A DNA stretch of 64,000 nucleotides from Salinigranum rubrum (GTDB taxonomy: Archaea > Halobacteriota > Halobacteria > Halobacteriales > Haloferacaceae). Shown in pieces: positions 1 to 9,418 of the stretch (positions are counted from its first letter, which is position 1; each line of letters opens with the position of its first letter). The translations under genes and the position numbers were made by a program. Below the pieces are notes generated by a model. The model was given only the letters and a program-made list of their open reading frames with translations, was not told the origin of the DNA and did not search any database. Location: the NCBI RefSeq assembly GCF_002906575.1, contig NZ_CP026313.1, positions 1-64,000 of the forward strand, written 5' to 3'.

Positions 1-279
1 CTGACGAAACACCGGCAGGTTGCGTACGAACGACAGACACTCTCGGAGGAAGACCGTATTACGTCGCGAGTCGAGACGATCGGACGGCTTAGGAATCGAG
101 TTACTGCCGTCGCCGAACGCGCAGTCGCAGAGTTTTCGGAGGCGGATCAATCCACTGAAGACGATGAACATCGCGTTACCGTGTTGGTGCAAGTACATTG
201 TGACCAATGCAATACGCAGTACCCAATCACTGAATTCCTCAGGAATGGGGGCTGTAACTGCCGGTCGGTGGACGACTGA
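1..279 (+). CDS. C-terminal end of an unknown protein (partial)
   Basis: An open frame enters from the left edge and stops with TGA at 277-279, giving 92 residues. The N-terminal part is charged and probably helical (Arg/Glu-rich, coiled-coil-like). The last 25 residues hold a compact cysteine cluster, HCDQCNTQY followed by GGCNC, which could bind zinc. I do not recognise the family. Two tandem palindromes and a decayed IS630 element follow it directly, so its original downstream neighbour may have been displaced. Confidence 0.5.
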   Translation: MTKHRQVAYERQTLSEEDRITSRVETIGRLRNRVTAVAERAVAEFSEADQSTEDDEHRVTVLVQVHCDQCNTQYPITEFLRNGGCNCRSVDD

Positions 280-324
280 CATTCAGTTGTTTTCATTTCA
301 TAGAGTTTCTGTCATCACTATTTC

Positions 325-348
325 TATGACAGCACTAGTGTTGTCATA
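325..348. promoter_or_regulatory. Palindromic operator-like site, copy 1
   Basis: A 24-bp near-perfect palindrome with arms TATGACA and TGTCATA. A further TGTCAT at 310-315 pairs with the left arm, so half-sites alternate with regular spacing. It lies after the stop of the gene ending at 279 and before an IS630 relic. It resembles an operator for a dimeric regulator; the target gene is unknown and may be the SMC-like gene now 1.3 kb downstream. Confidence 0.5.
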
Positions 349-385
349 ACCCAACCGTACTTCAAGTGTTGATATCTGCCTGCTC

Positions 386-409
386 TATGACAGGGATAGT
401 GCTGTCATA
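386..409. promoter_or_regulatory. Palindromic operator-like site, copy 2
   Basis: A second 24-bp palindrome with the same TATGACA and TGTCATA arms, 61 bp from the first copy. The shared arms and length argue for a tandem binding site rather than a chance hairpin. Confidence 0.5.
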
Positions 410-443
410 CTTGAGTTCTGACCGTCGTCAGAGTAGGAAGTGT

Positions 444-1564
444 TATAGTAGCCGGTAGAACTTTTTTGATTGTATATTATATAGGAACTCAATGGACCCT
501 CTCGACTAGATCACTGTTGAGGAATTACAGGAAGCACTTGACGAAGTTGAGGGAAAGAAGCCAACACAGCGGCTCTTAGCAGCGATTACGTACAAGAGTG
601 GTGTGAATCAGAAAGTGATCGCCGAGTGGTACGATGTCGGTCCACGGACGATCTACAAATTGATGATGCGACTTTAATACAGACCGCTTGCGCAGGGTGC
701 CCAAGATGGTCATTGTTCGGGAAGACCACGCAAGCTCACCGATGATCAACAGAAAAATGGAAGAAGTTCTCCATCAGTCACCGACAGATATCGGAGATGA
801 CGAACCGGCGTGGACCACCTCACTTCTCCAAGGCTGGCTCAGAGAAACCTGTGACGCCGAGTATTTTCTTCCGAGTTGTCGTCGACTCATGAAAGAAGTC
901 GAGCTCAGTTAACAAAAACCAAGACGAACCGCCGCAGAAGCTGAGGGAAAAGATCGTGAGACGCTGGGCGCCACGGTAGTCTGTATCGATCAAACCAAGA
1001 AATCCGTGCAAGTTGAGCCGCTAGCCACGCCAAAACCACGCGGTCGAGGGTTGAACTCTCGGGATAACGTGACTGGACGTGTTTGTTGGGCTCGATTACC
1101 GAAAACGGTGATCGATTCTTCTCTCGGTTCGACGAGTACGTCACCGCCAAGCATGCGAAACACCTCATTCTCGCACTCTGTGAAAATCCAAGGAGATCTG
1201 ATTTTTGTGGGACAGGGCACCGTACTTCCGGGCGTCGGCCGTCACGGACCTAGCGGCTCGTGATGATCTTAAGTTTGTTCGATTACCCGCCTACTCTCCC
1301 GAATTGAATTCGATTGAAAAGTGTTGGCGACAGAACAGGCCCTCGGTAATCAGCATCTCTCTTTACCGAGTTAGGACCTTGTTTTGACGCGGTTCAGATC
1401 GTCCGCTACGGCCTAAGCCCAATGAACGAAATTGGATAGAGAAGGACTCTTAGACGGAATTCTGTTCACTCAATAGAGCCACTCACCGACGCCTTCAGGA
1501 GCATCTAATCAAGGCTCCGAGTTAGCATCTCAGATGTCAATAACTACTTCTAACGAATACTATA
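444..1564 (+). mobile_element. Decayed IS630-family insertion sequence
   Basis: The ends carry TATAGTA (444-450) and its complement TACTATA (1558-1564), the same termini as the better-preserved element at 4121-5172. Sequence just inside each end also matches that element. TA at each edge fits the TA target duplication of IS630 elements. It is about 70 bp longer than the second copy. Confidence 0.6.
492..1384 (+). pseudogene. IS630-type transposase, degraded
   Basis: The N-terminal helix-turn-helix part starts at ATG 492 but has a TAG at codon 6 and later frameshifts. Fragments in all three frames align in order with the transposase at 4132-5127: the KPTQRLLAAITYK helix-turn-helix region, the SCRRLMKE segment, the first catalytic aspartate in VCIDQTKK, and the final YSPELNSIEKCWRQ segment with its glutamate. 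The mix of stops and shifts shows it is not functional. Confidence 0.7.
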
Positions 1565-1678
1565 ATTTGGACACATTTTGGACTTGAAGCCTCCGGCAGG
1601 GGGAGTACCGATAGTAGCTATGCATATAAAAGTTGGACGTAGCAACAATTATTTATCGCATGTATACAAGATTAGAGT

Positions 1679-3631
1679 ATGGCAGGACAAAAAGTGACCG
1701 CGTCTCCCGCATTGATTGAGGTCGAAAACATCGGGGGGATCGACGAAGCGTCTGTAGAGATCGAACCCGGCTTAACCGTCCTCACCGGCCGTAACGCGAC
1801 CAACAGAACATCATTTCTTCAAGCGATAATCGCTGCAACCGGAAGTAAAAATGCGTCGCTCAAAGGGGACGCAGAGTCGGGGACCGTCGAGCTGACAATT
1901 AACAGCGAAACGTACACACGGGAACTAACCCGCTCCGAAGGCCACACTACCATGCGTGGCGAACCGTATCTTGACGACCCGACTCTCGCGGATCTCTTCG
2001 CGTTCCTCCTCGAGACTAACGACTGTCGTCAGGCAGTTGCTAACGGTGAGGATCTACAAGAGATTATCATGCGCCCGGTCGACACTGCCGAAATTGAGTC
2101 TCAAATACGCCAACTTGAGTCTGAGCGAAAGAAAATTGATGGTAAATTATCGGATTTAGATGATATGTCGAGTCGGTTGACCAAATTAAATCAGGATAAG
2201 AAGCAAAAAAAGGATCTGATTCGCGAGAAGGAAGAGAAATTGGCGGAGAAAGAGAATGAGTTAGCAGATATAAATAAGAGTGTCGAGAAATCGAGAGCCG
2301 AAAACGAGGAACTCGACGCGAAAATGAGCGAGCTTCAGAACACTCGCAGAGAGCTTCAGTCCGTCAAACACGACATCCGCTCCGAGAAGGAGAGTATCGA
2401 TGCATTGCAAAACGATCTCGAAGAGCAACGCGCGGTCTTCAAGGAGACCGATCCCATCTCCGAGAGCAGTGTCTCCAGTATCGAGGCCGACATACAGCGG
2501 ATGCGAGGGCAGATCGAGGCGATAGATCAGACTGTCAACGAACTGCAGTCGGTAATCCAGTTCAACAACGGATTTCTTGACGAAGGACAGCCTACAGCTA
2601 TCAATGATCTACAACCTGAGGAGGAGACAGACGATGGTGCAGTGACGGACGAATTGTTGGCCGACAACACGGTCAAGTGCTGGACGTGCGGAACCGACGT
2701 ACCGACAGAACAGATTGAGTCGACGCTCGAACGGCTACAGTCGATTCGGAAAGAGAAGATCCAAGAGCGTCAGTCGCTCAAGCAGAATGTACAGGGTTTA
2801 GAGAAAGAAAAAGCTGACCTCGAAGAACAGCAATCGGAGTATCAGCACCTCCAACAACGTATCGAGCAACATGAACGGGAACTTGAAGAACGCGAGGAAA
2901 CGCTTGAAACACTTGAAACAAGGAAAGAAGAACTCGTTTCAAACAAATCTACACTTGAGACGGAGGTCGAGGAGCTACAGAAAGCCGATCATGACGAGAT
3001 TCTCGAGGTACAAGAAGCAGTCAACCGCCTCGAATTCGAACTCGACACCCTTACCAGCGAGCTCTCACGAATCGAAGACGAGATTAATTCGATCGAAGAC
3101 CAGCTAGATGACCGTGAAAACCTCCGATCGAGACGAACAGAAATCGAAACAAAATTAAAGGATCTACGGACTCGAGTGCAGCAACTCCAGTCTCAGGCGA
3201 CCGAAGAGTTCAACAAACACATGGAATCCGTGCTTGATCTCCTCGATTATGACAATCTGGAACGAATCTGGATCGAACAACGGCAAGGTACCGTGCAGGA
3301 GGGACGGCAGAAAGTCCAGCAGAACCAATTCACCCTACACGTCGTTCGCAGCACCGATTCTGGCACTATTTACCAAGATACCGTCGACCATCTGAGCGAA
3401 AGCGAGCGGGAGGTGACTGGACTCGTGTTCGCGCTCGCTGGCTATCTAGCACACGAGGTCTATCAGACAGTCCCATTCATGTTACTCGACTCAATTGAAG
3501 CGATCGACGCGAACAGGATCTCCAAGCTTCTCGATTATCTTGAGGGATATGCTGATTATCTCGTGGTCGCCCTGCTTGAAGAAGACGCAGCCGAACTAAA
3601 CAGTAATCACAATACGATTAGCTCAATATAG
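1679..3631 (+). CDS. Archaea-specific SMC/Rad50-related coiled-coil ATPase
   Basis: A 650-residue protein with SMC-like architecture. Near the N-terminus (37-45) is GRNATNRTS, in the place of the Walker A loop but with N-R-T instead of G-K-S/T. Long Glu/Lys/Gln-rich coiled coils follow (about 135-330 and 350-530), split by a CWTCG hook (C335, C338). The C-terminal half-ATPase has a Walker B-like FMLLDSIEAID near 600. This matches the haloarchaeal 'archaea-specific SMC-related protein' group. The altered P-loop seems typical of that group as I recall it. A TATA-like ATTATTTATC lies about 25 bp before the ATG, suggesting a leaderless transcript. It probably acts on DNA structure or maintenance; its exact role is unknown. 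Confidence 0.75.
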   Translation: MAGQKVTASPALIEVENIGGIDEASVEIEPGLTVLTGRNATNRTSFLQAIIAATGSKNASLKGDAESGTVELTINSETYTRELTRSEGHTTMRGEPYLDDPTLADLFAFLLETNDCRQAVANGEDLQEIIMRPVDTAEIESQIRQLESERKKIDGKLSDLDDMSSRLTKLNQDKKQKKDLIREKEEKLAEKENELADINKSVEKSRAENEELDAKMSELQNTRRELQSVKHDIRSEKESIDALQNDLEEQRAVFKETDPISESSVSSIEADIQRMRGQIEAIDQTVNELQSVIQFNNGFLDEGQPTAINDLQPEEETDDGAVTDELLADNTVKCWTCGTDVPTEQIESTLERLQSIRKEKIQERQSLKQNVQGLEKEKADLEEQQSEYQHLQQRIEQHERELEEREETLETLETRKEELVSNKSTLETEVEELQKADHDEILEVQEAVNRLEFELDTLTSELSRIEDEINSIEDQLDDRENLRSRRTEIETKLKDLRTRVQQLQSQATEEFNKHMESVLDLLDYDNLERIWIEQRQGTVQEGRQKVQQNQFTLHVVRSTDSGTIYQDTVDHLSESEREVTGLVFALAGYLAHEVYQTVPFMLLDSIEAIDANRISKLLDYLEGYADYLVVALLEEDAAELNSNHNTISSI

Positions 3632-4120
3632 GATCGCGAGGAACTCGGCTTTTTGTCAAGTCGCTGCTTTACTGTTTTGTCGGCCAGACATGATTCCGGG
3701 TTATCACTACGTAGAATTGTCAGCGCGTCTTACAACCACATGAATAATTAGGGACAGTACTTCCCTTTCATCAACGAATTTCCGAAGTCGAATGTTGATA
3801 TAACCACTATTTACTTTATTTTCTGGGAGTGTATTTCCGATGATTTCAACGATGACACAGAGGGTATCGCCGGGTACACCGGTTCTATAGTCGGATTTCG
3901 TTCGTCCTTCTACCGCCGGCACTGTATAGTGTTGTTTCAATCGTCAATTGAGACGGGATCGAGCCTGCGGGTTTTCTTGACAATTCAGCCATATTTTCCA
4001 GTGACAGGCCGAGCTATGATTCGACACCTCTGAATGATCGCCTCACTCGCTGGGCTGAAATCGGATGTCCGGATGGCTTCGGCAACGTGTTTCCGAGCAA
4101 AACAAGCATGACGTTGTTAT
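3632..4120. other. Intergenic region with no clear gene
   Basis: This 489-bp gap between the SMC-like gene and an IS630 element is AT-richer than its surroundings. It contains only a weak 77-codon minus-strand frame (3707-3940) whose product I cannot relate to any family. It may be remnant DNA between insertion events. Confidence 0.4.
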
Positions 4121-5172
4121 TATAGTAACAATCAAAAATAGTTGCTCGTGTTTGGAACAACAACTCGATCGAGTGCTTTGTCGATCGCTGCGGTTAGTTC
4201 GTCGAGAGAGTCAAAGAATCGATTGCCGAGAGCGTCTTTCAGTTGTCTCCAACACTCTTCAACTGGAGTGAGTTCGGGAGAATACGCCGGGAATCTCACC
4301 AGGGCGAGGTCGTCACGGGCCGTTAGGTCCGTGACGGCCGACGCCCGGAAGTATGGCGAACTATCGAAGACGACGATTAGATCTCCTTGGAATTCTTCGC
4401 ACAGAGCGAGAATGAAATGCTTCGCGTGTTCGGCGGTAACGTATTCTTCGAATCGGGAGAAGAAGCGATCACCGTCCTCGGTGATCGCGCCAAGCACGCA
4501 CGTCCAGTCACGCTGACCAGAAAGTTCGACCGACGGCCGCGTGCCGCGCGGAAACCACGCGGCACGCCTCGGTTCGCACAGATTTCATGGTCTGATCGAT
4601 ACAAACTACTGTGGCGTCCATCTCTCGTCGCTTTTTTTGAGTTCGTCGTGGAACTTGTCTCGGTCCTCAGGCTCAGTTTCGGCGGCTGTTCGACGAGGCT
4701 TCTGATAACTCAATCCCGCTTCTTTCATTATCCGCCGACAGCTGGGGAGTGAGTAGTCAACGTCGAACGTTTCTTCGAGAAATTCGTCGAGAAGCGCCGG
4801 CGTCCACGCCGGCGCGTCAATTCCTGCGTTAGTGGGTGGCTGCTGGAGCATTTGTTCCAACTGCTTTTGTTGTTTTTCGGTGAGCTTCCGCGGTCTTCCT
4901 GACCGATGATCGTCTTGAACAGCCTTCTCAAGGGGCTCTGTTTCAAGCCGCTTGAGCCAGCTGTAAATCGTTCGTCTCTGCACACCGTACCACTCGGCAA
5001 GCTCGGTTTGTGTGACACCGTTTTTGTACGCAATCGCTGCTGTCAGCCGCTGTGTCGGCTTGTTTCCCTCAACGTTGTTGAGTACGTGTTGAAGTTCCTC
5101 GACAGAGATCTCATCGAGATGATCCATAGTTAACCACTAGTGTCTGGGTAGAAAATTCTAACGCCTACTATA
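4121..5172 (-). mobile_element. IS630-family insertion sequence
   Basis: A 1052-bp element bounded by TATAGTA (4121-4127) and TACTATA (5166-5172), with TA at each edge as expected for IS630 target duplication. It carries one transposase gene on the minus strand. Removing the element and one TA restores the integrase frame to a natural TAA stop immediately after codons ALN, so the insertion hit the stop codon of the neighbouring integrase relic. That makes the boundaries well supported. Confidence 0.75.
4132..5127 (-). pseudogene. IS630-type transposase, interrupted frame
   Basis: The first part (5127 down to 4606) encodes a 173-residue N-terminal region with two HTH segments (AEWYGVQRRTIYSWLKRLE). 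It ends shortly after an A-run CTCAAAAAAAGC, a typical -1 slippage site that would open the frame with the first catalytic Asp (VCIDQT). A second discontinuity around 4580 is not at a slippery site. Beyond it a frame reads AAWFPRGTRPSVEL and on to the DDE C-terminus (4497-4132) with VFDSSPYF, FPAYSPELTPVEECW. One programmed shift plus one disabling indel is the simplest reading, so it is probably inactive, but a two-ORF element cannot be excluded. Confidence 0.65.
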
Positions 5173-5790
5173 GTTGAGCGCCCGTTCAAGCCGCTCTCGT
5201 CTCTCAATGACGTTCTGTTCGCGGTAGGACTTGTGAGTGGTCTCAATCGACTCGTGGCGGAGGAGTTCTCGAGCGAGCTCGGCATTCTGTGCGTAGGGGT
5301 CACTTCCCAGTCCACGTCGGCCACCATGGGGTTTGAGATACTCTCTGTCGATATCTATATCAGCAGCGTTACAAAGCCGTTTCATCAGGGATTGCGCTCC
5401 GTTCTTCGAGAGCGCCGGCGGCGTGATTTCGTGTTCTCGGAGGACCTCCATCGATGTCGAGGCTGCCGGCGTCGCCTCGATGTCGTCCGTGTCCAACCCT
5501 TGGGCTTCGAGGCCCTCTTTGACGGGCTTCGCGAGTGAGGCGTGATGCCGTGTCGGGAACACCGGCCAGTCTTCGTTCGCCGGGTCCAAGACCCCCTCTT
5601 GTACCGCTCAAGACTCTCGACGACGCGATCGAAGCCCCGGATCAGTGCCTCCCGATTTCTCCGCTTCCTCGATGACCGGCTGGACAAACTGATTGAGGCC
5701 TGATTCATCCGAATTCGCCCGACTGCAAGAGCCATCGATACCCAGTCACGTTTCTTACTCTCCGATTTGTTGTTCAATCATGAGTATACC
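5158..5790 (-). pseudogene. Tyrosine recombinase (integrase), broken
   Basis: The final 143 residues (5589-5158) hold the recombinase catalytic end: HGGRRGLG with the active-site Arg, then LLRHESIETTHKSYRE with the second Arg/His and the nucleophilic Tyr. Upstream coding similarity continues to about 5790 but in different frames, with a shift near 5600 and an in-frame TGA. The N-terminal half is missing. The last codons (YSRR) come from the IS630 end; the original protein ended at ...ERALN. It is a relic of an integrative element. Confidence 0.65.
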
Positions 5791-5799
5791 AAGTAGATT

Positions 5800-6163
5800 A
5801 CGTGAATTCTGAGAAGCAGACCGGCCTTTTTGGGTGACTGAGCTTGTGTGTCAGCAATTCGGATGCACAGAAATTCACTCGATCGCAACTACAGAGAATA
5901 CATTATCTATAGCGATATGCAGTTTATCCACCACAGCTATCGATTGAGCGGATATTGTGTTGTTATGGTTTTCTGGATTAGAAAACGGCACACCACAACA
6001 TCTAAGTGAACTTGGATTATCGCTCTATCCACCGAAAACCCAGGGCTTAGAATCAGGGGTACACACAGCAAGTCGCCTTCCGTCGCGCGATTTCGTTCAT
6101 CAAGATCGGAAGACCGAACTCAACGTTGCTCCACTCGGTGCCCCGTCACGACCGCAATCATCC
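5800..6163. other. Intergenic region upstream of the integrase
   Basis: No convincing gene. The open frame of the following recombinase extends back to 5957, but that extension is unlike haloarchaeal protein (few acidic residues) and a better start exists at 6164. Confidence 0.4.
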
Positions 6164-7444
6164 ATGTCCACAGAAACTACCACCGACTCACCACGCTACA
6201 GCACGATGGATCTCGAGGACTGCGAGGCCTTCTATCACGAGGAGGTCACCCAGGAGATGCGGGCTGACGGGCTCAATCCGGACTACGAAACGCCGACCTA
6301 CGCGTGGCTGAGTAACCACTATCGGGGCTTCATCGCGCATCTCTCCCGGAACTTCGACCTCTCACCCGGGGACTTCTACGCCGAGATCGGGGTTCCGCCA
6401 ACCGACGAAGACGACGACAGTCCGTTCGCGTTCGTCGACGATCAGGAGACCCGTCAGGCGCTCGAATCCTACCTGCGTGAGCTCCGGAACCGGCAGGGGC
6501 GTGCCGAATCGACGGTCGCAACCCGTCGCTCGGTCCTTCGCCGCTACGTCGAGACCTACCAACAAGTGAACGACACCGACGACCTGCTCTCACCCCTCCA
6601 GTCTGAACGGGGGAGTTCCGAAGAAAAGGCCCGTGTCGCAGACACCTTCGACGTCCTTCGACGCCTCGACGAGACGCTGAACACGCACGCGTCGCGTCGC
6701 AAGTACGTCCAAGAGGTCCGGCAGTTCTACCAGCACCGCGTCGACTTCGGGAAGGCTGATTACGACCCGACGACGCGGCTGGAACGTCGATTCGGATGGG
6801 ACTCGGCCCCGAACTGGGACAATCCAGCCCTCGAGGCCGACCAGATTCAGTCGCTCTACCGGACGGCCGAGACGCCAGCTGACCGCCTTCTTGTCGTTGG
6901 TGTCTGTGGATGGGGACTGCGGCCGAGCGAGGCCTGTGCGCTCCATACACGCCAGCTCACGCTCACTCCTGAGGAGGACGACCCCGAGGGTCCAGACCCG
7001 TACATCGACTTCGATGAGGACGAACGCAAAAACGGGCCGGGAACAGTCGCGTTACTGGTTGGCGTCGAGGAACTCGAGTCACGGATCGACGATCTCCACG
7101 ACGAGCTCGGTGACGACTGGAACGGCTATCTTCTGCCGTCATCCTCGTCGAAATCCGGTCATATATCGACGGAAACCGCCCGGCGGCACTTCCGCGACCT
7201 CGCTGAGGAAGCTGGGGTTGCCGTCGACGGGACAGCGCCGACGCCGAAGATGGGGCGTCGATACTGGTACACTGCCTACGGGGCGGCGGTCAAACGAATG
7301 GCCGATCGGTTCGCGGATATCGCAGAAGAACAGGGCTCGAAATCAGCTAAGGTCGTCCTTGATAACTACCTCTCGAAGCCCGAACGACGTCGCCATCGCC
7401 GGGATGAGATGCGTGACGACCTGGTCGAGCTGTTCGATTCGTGA
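6164..7444 (+). CDS. Tyrosine recombinase / integrase family protein
   Basis: 427 residues from the ATG at 6164, chosen because the acidic, conserved-looking sequence begins there. The N-terminal two thirds include a SAM-like core-binding domain (about 100-220: ETRQALESYLRELRNRQ..., RRSVLRRYVETYQQ). The catalytic part has the first Arg in CGWGLRPSEACAL (about 250) and a C-terminal PKMGRRYWYT...DNYLSKPERR. The usual HxxR and final Tyr are only partly recognisable (RRYWYTAYGA, DNYLS), as in divergent haloarchaeal XerC/D-like proteins. Its role may be plasmid resolution or integration. It diverges from the broken integrase at 5158. Confidence 0.7.
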   Translation: MSTETTTDSPRYSTMDLEDCEAFYHEEVTQEMRADGLNPDYETPTYAWLSNHYRGFIAHLSRNFDLSPGDFYAEIGVPPTDEDDDSPFAFVDDQETRQALESYLRELRNRQGRAESTVATRRSVLRRYVETYQQVNDTDDLLSPLQSERGSSEEKARVADTFDVLRRLDETLNTHASRRKYVQEVRQFYQHRVDFGKADYDPTTRLERRFGWDSAPNWDNPALEADQIQSLYRTAETPADRLLVVGVCGWGLRPSEACALHTRQLTLTPEEDDPEGPDPYIDFDEDERKNGPGTVALLVGVEELESRIDDLHDELGDDWNGYLLPSSSSKSGHISTETARRHFRDLAEEAGVAVDGTAPTPKMGRRYWYTAYGAAVKRMADRFADIAEEQGSKSAKVVLDNYLSKPERRRHRRDEMRDDLVELFDS

Positions 7445-7489
7445 CGCCCTCTTGCTGCTCTACCGGGTAACAGGGGCATAGGGCTGAAA

Positions 7490-7670
7490 GCGCGTATTCT
7501 CCACGCCGTCTGGGATGTAGATCATCCGGCAGCTCCACTCGTCCTTGATGCTCGTTTTGTTCGTTTCTTTCGTTTCGCTCGGTTAATTCGTTTCCTGTGT
7601 TCCAGTTGTTGAACTGGTTTCAGTCGTTTCGGTCACCTCGCTCGTCTCGGTGGTTTCCACCCATCGGTAT
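7490..7670 (-). pseudogene. Decayed duplicate of the ParA-partner gene N-terminus
   Basis: The sequence matches the 9200-9360 part of the small gene downstream of parA almost base for base, including the Thr/Ser/Glu-rich linker and the IYIPDG segment, but has indels and no open frame. It indicates a local duplication or recombination between two partition loci. Confidence 0.55.
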
Positions 7671-7742
7671 CAGTAGGATTCGTCTTCGATAGCGAAGGCG
7701 CTGCTCAACTCTCCGATCACCGATTCTCGCCTCGGATCGACG

Positions 7743-8270
7743 TTACCGAAATTCGTTGGCCGTAATCGTCTCGAGATATTCGACGCTGACGTACCGAAAT
7801 TCGATACGGTCGCTGAAGCCGTGCTGAGGCAGCAGCGTCTCGGCCGCTCGTCCTGCTGGTTTGTCGGTTGTCAGAAGAATGACGTAATCCGCCTCTCCGG
7901 TGTCGAGAACCTGTGCAGCAAGCCCAACGAGGGCCGTGTCCGTTTTCTCAGTGATGTCTTCGTCGCGGTCGGTCTCGTTGGCGATAAACCGGCGCGCTTC
8001 GTCCATTACTGTCGAAACGAGTGGATTAGTGTAGTCGAGTTCGTCGGCGACGACGATCCAGCCCTCCTCAAATCCACCGGGATAGGGAATGTTCCCCGAG
8101 GGATACGCGTCCGCTGTAGGATCCCCTCCGAGCTCTTCGTAGACGCGTTGTGGGATACGCAATGAGACACCGGCCTGTCGAACTGCTCGGCGAAGCCGTT
8201 GGAATTTGTCTTTGTCCGGCCCGCCACATCGTACAAAGACGCCGGTATCGGCGATATAGACCGTCGTCAT
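7743..8270 (-). CDS. PIN-domain-like toxin of an HTH-PIN pair
   Basis: 175 residues. The first acidic position is in IADTGVFVRCGG, then the conserved RVYEELGGDP (Glu), and a DTALVGLAAQVLDTGEADYVILLTTDKPAG segment with Asp residues, matching the order of PIN nuclease metal ligands. PIN proteins cut RNA, and in haloarchaea such genes often pair with an upstream HTH protein. Its start overlaps the stop of the HTH gene by 4 bp, so translation is coupled. A relic of a related PIN gene lies at 43577. Confidence 0.7.
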   Translation of the reverse strand: MTTVYIADTGVFVRCGGPDKDKFQRLRRAVRQAGVSLRIPQRVYEELGGDPTADAYPSGNIPYPGGFEEGWIVVADELDYTNPLVSTVMDEARRFIANETDRDEDITEKTDTALVGLAAQVLDTGEADYVILLTTDKPAGRAAETLLPQHGFSDRIEFRYVSVEYLETITANEFR

Positions 8271-8803
8271 GCTACCGCGTCAGCGTATTCGGTAGCAACT
8301 GGCTCCAGCGCTTGGAGGATGATCTCAGCTTCAAGCGGTGAGAGATCGAGTTCCCGGGCCGCAATGCGATGGTTGACCGTGCCGTCGACGTACTCGTAGG
8401 CGTACTCCAGGGCGACAGCAAGGCCGTCGAGGCCATGGCGCTCTATGTAGACATCGACGTCCTTGTTCTCGTCGCGACAGGCGACGGCTGCGATAAGTGC
8501 CGGCGTGATCGTTTGGGTCTCACCGTCCGTCGAGAGCGTGAGTGCAATCGACTCCGCGTCGTATTCGTACGGGCGCTGCTCACGGGTTTTCTCCACTAAG
8601 CCAGCGGTTTCGAGGTTCTGCACGTAGTCGTAGGCGGTCCCCTGCGGGATGTCGATCTCATCGACCATCTCGGAAACGGTGACCGGACCGTGTTGCAAGA
8701 TGTGGGCGTACAGTCGAGCTAGCGCCGGCGTGTCGAGGAGATCAGCGACCATCTGCAGTTGTTGAATAGGTGATCGATCTGACCGGGGAGGGGAGTGCGC
8801 CAT
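8267..8803 (-). CDS. Winged-helix antitoxin/regulator paired with PIN
   Basis: 178 residues. The N-terminal 85 residues form a winged helix (LARLYAHILQHGPVTVSEM, IPQGTAYDYVQNLETAGLV), resembling TrmB/ArsR-type DNA-binding domains. The C-terminal half (SLEPLEAEIILQAL-like) is helical and probably binds the toxin. It is the first gene of the two-gene operon with the PIN protein. A perfect palindrome 8 bp upstream (8811-8830) is a likely autoregulatory operator. Confidence 0.7.
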   Translation of the reverse strand: MAHSPPRSDRSPIQQLQMVADLLDTPALARLYAHILQHGPVTVSEMVDEIDIPQGTAYDYVQNLETAGLVEKTREQRPYEYDAESIALTLSTDGETQTITPALIAAVACRDENKDVDVYIERHGLDGLAVALEYAYEYVDGTVNHRIAARELDLSPLEAEIILQALEPVATEYADAVA

Positions 8804-8810
8804 CTCAATT

Positions 8811-8830
8811 ACGAATTATTCATAATTCGT
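8811..8830. promoter_or_regulatory. Palindromic operator of the HTH-PIN operon
   Basis: ACGAATTATTCATAATTCGT is a perfect 20-bp palindrome ending 8 bp before the start codon of the HTH gene. Position and symmetry suggest binding by the HTH dimer, the usual autoregulation of toxin-antitoxin operons. Confidence 0.6.
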
Positions 8831-9016
8831 GATAAGGGTTCCGGCGGCATATGGACCATGCGACTAATGTTCAGGAAATCTGTGTGTAGAGCTCTCTTTG
8901 GCCCGAAATCAGACTATGTGGAATGCGCAGATTACATTTCGCGATATCCAAGTCCTCTGGGAGCACCGAACCGTTCCTCAAGCGACGTAGACCGACACCA
9001 TCTCCAGTCCCGGTAG

Positions 9017-9418
9017 CTAGTCCTCCCCGAGATCGGAGAGGCGCATTTGAATTTCATCAGCATCAGCGTCTGAGAGCGCTTCGAGGCCGAACTGCACGAG
9101 GAGTGGGTAGAAATGCCGGTTCTTTTTGAACTCGTCACGACCCGCTTTCCGGAGTTTCAGCTGGGACTCAAGATACGTATCCTCCATGTCGTTGAGGATG
9201 CCGTCCGGGATGTAGATCGTCCGGCCGTTCCATTCGTCCTTGATGTTCGTTTTGCTCGTTTTCTTCGTTTCGCTCGGTGAGCTCGTTTCTTGCGTTCCAG
9301 TCGAGGGTCTGGTTTCAGTCGTCCCGGTCACCTCGCTTGTCTTGTTCGTTTCCTCCGCTTCCTCGTCGTCATCATAGTTGCCTTCGATACCTGAGGCGCT
9401 GCCCCAATCGTCGCTCAT
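9017..9418 (-). CDS. ParA-associated small protein (putative centromere binder)
   Basis: 133 residues: a Thr/Ser/Glu-rich, disordered N-terminus (1-60) and a C-terminal folded part beginning at DEWNGRTIYIPDGILNDMEDTYLESQLKLRKAGR, which resembles a short strand-helix-helix DNA-binding module of partition adaptors. Its start overlaps the parA stop by 4 bp (ATGA), so the two genes are translated together. By context it is the likely adaptor that binds the TTCGTT repeat field upstream of parA. A partial duplicate lies at 7490-7670. Confidence 0.65.
   Translation of the reverse strand: MSDDWGSASGIEGNYDDDEEAEETNKTSEVTGTTETRPSTGTQETSSPSETKKTSKTNIKDEWNGRTIYIPDGILNDMEDTYLESQLKLRKAGRDEFKKNRHFYPLLVQFGLEALSDADADEIQMRLSDLGED

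Noticed and set aside
20-349. A 109-codon plus-strand frame at the left edge
   Set aside because: Out of frame with the acidic, cysteine-containing frame 1-279 and runs into the palindromes; basic and low in acidic residues.
3707-3940. A 77-codon minus-strand frame between the SMC-like gene and the IS
   Set aside because: Not acidic enough for a typical haloarchaeal protein, no family resemblance and no promoter-like signal; kept only as a mention in the gap entry.
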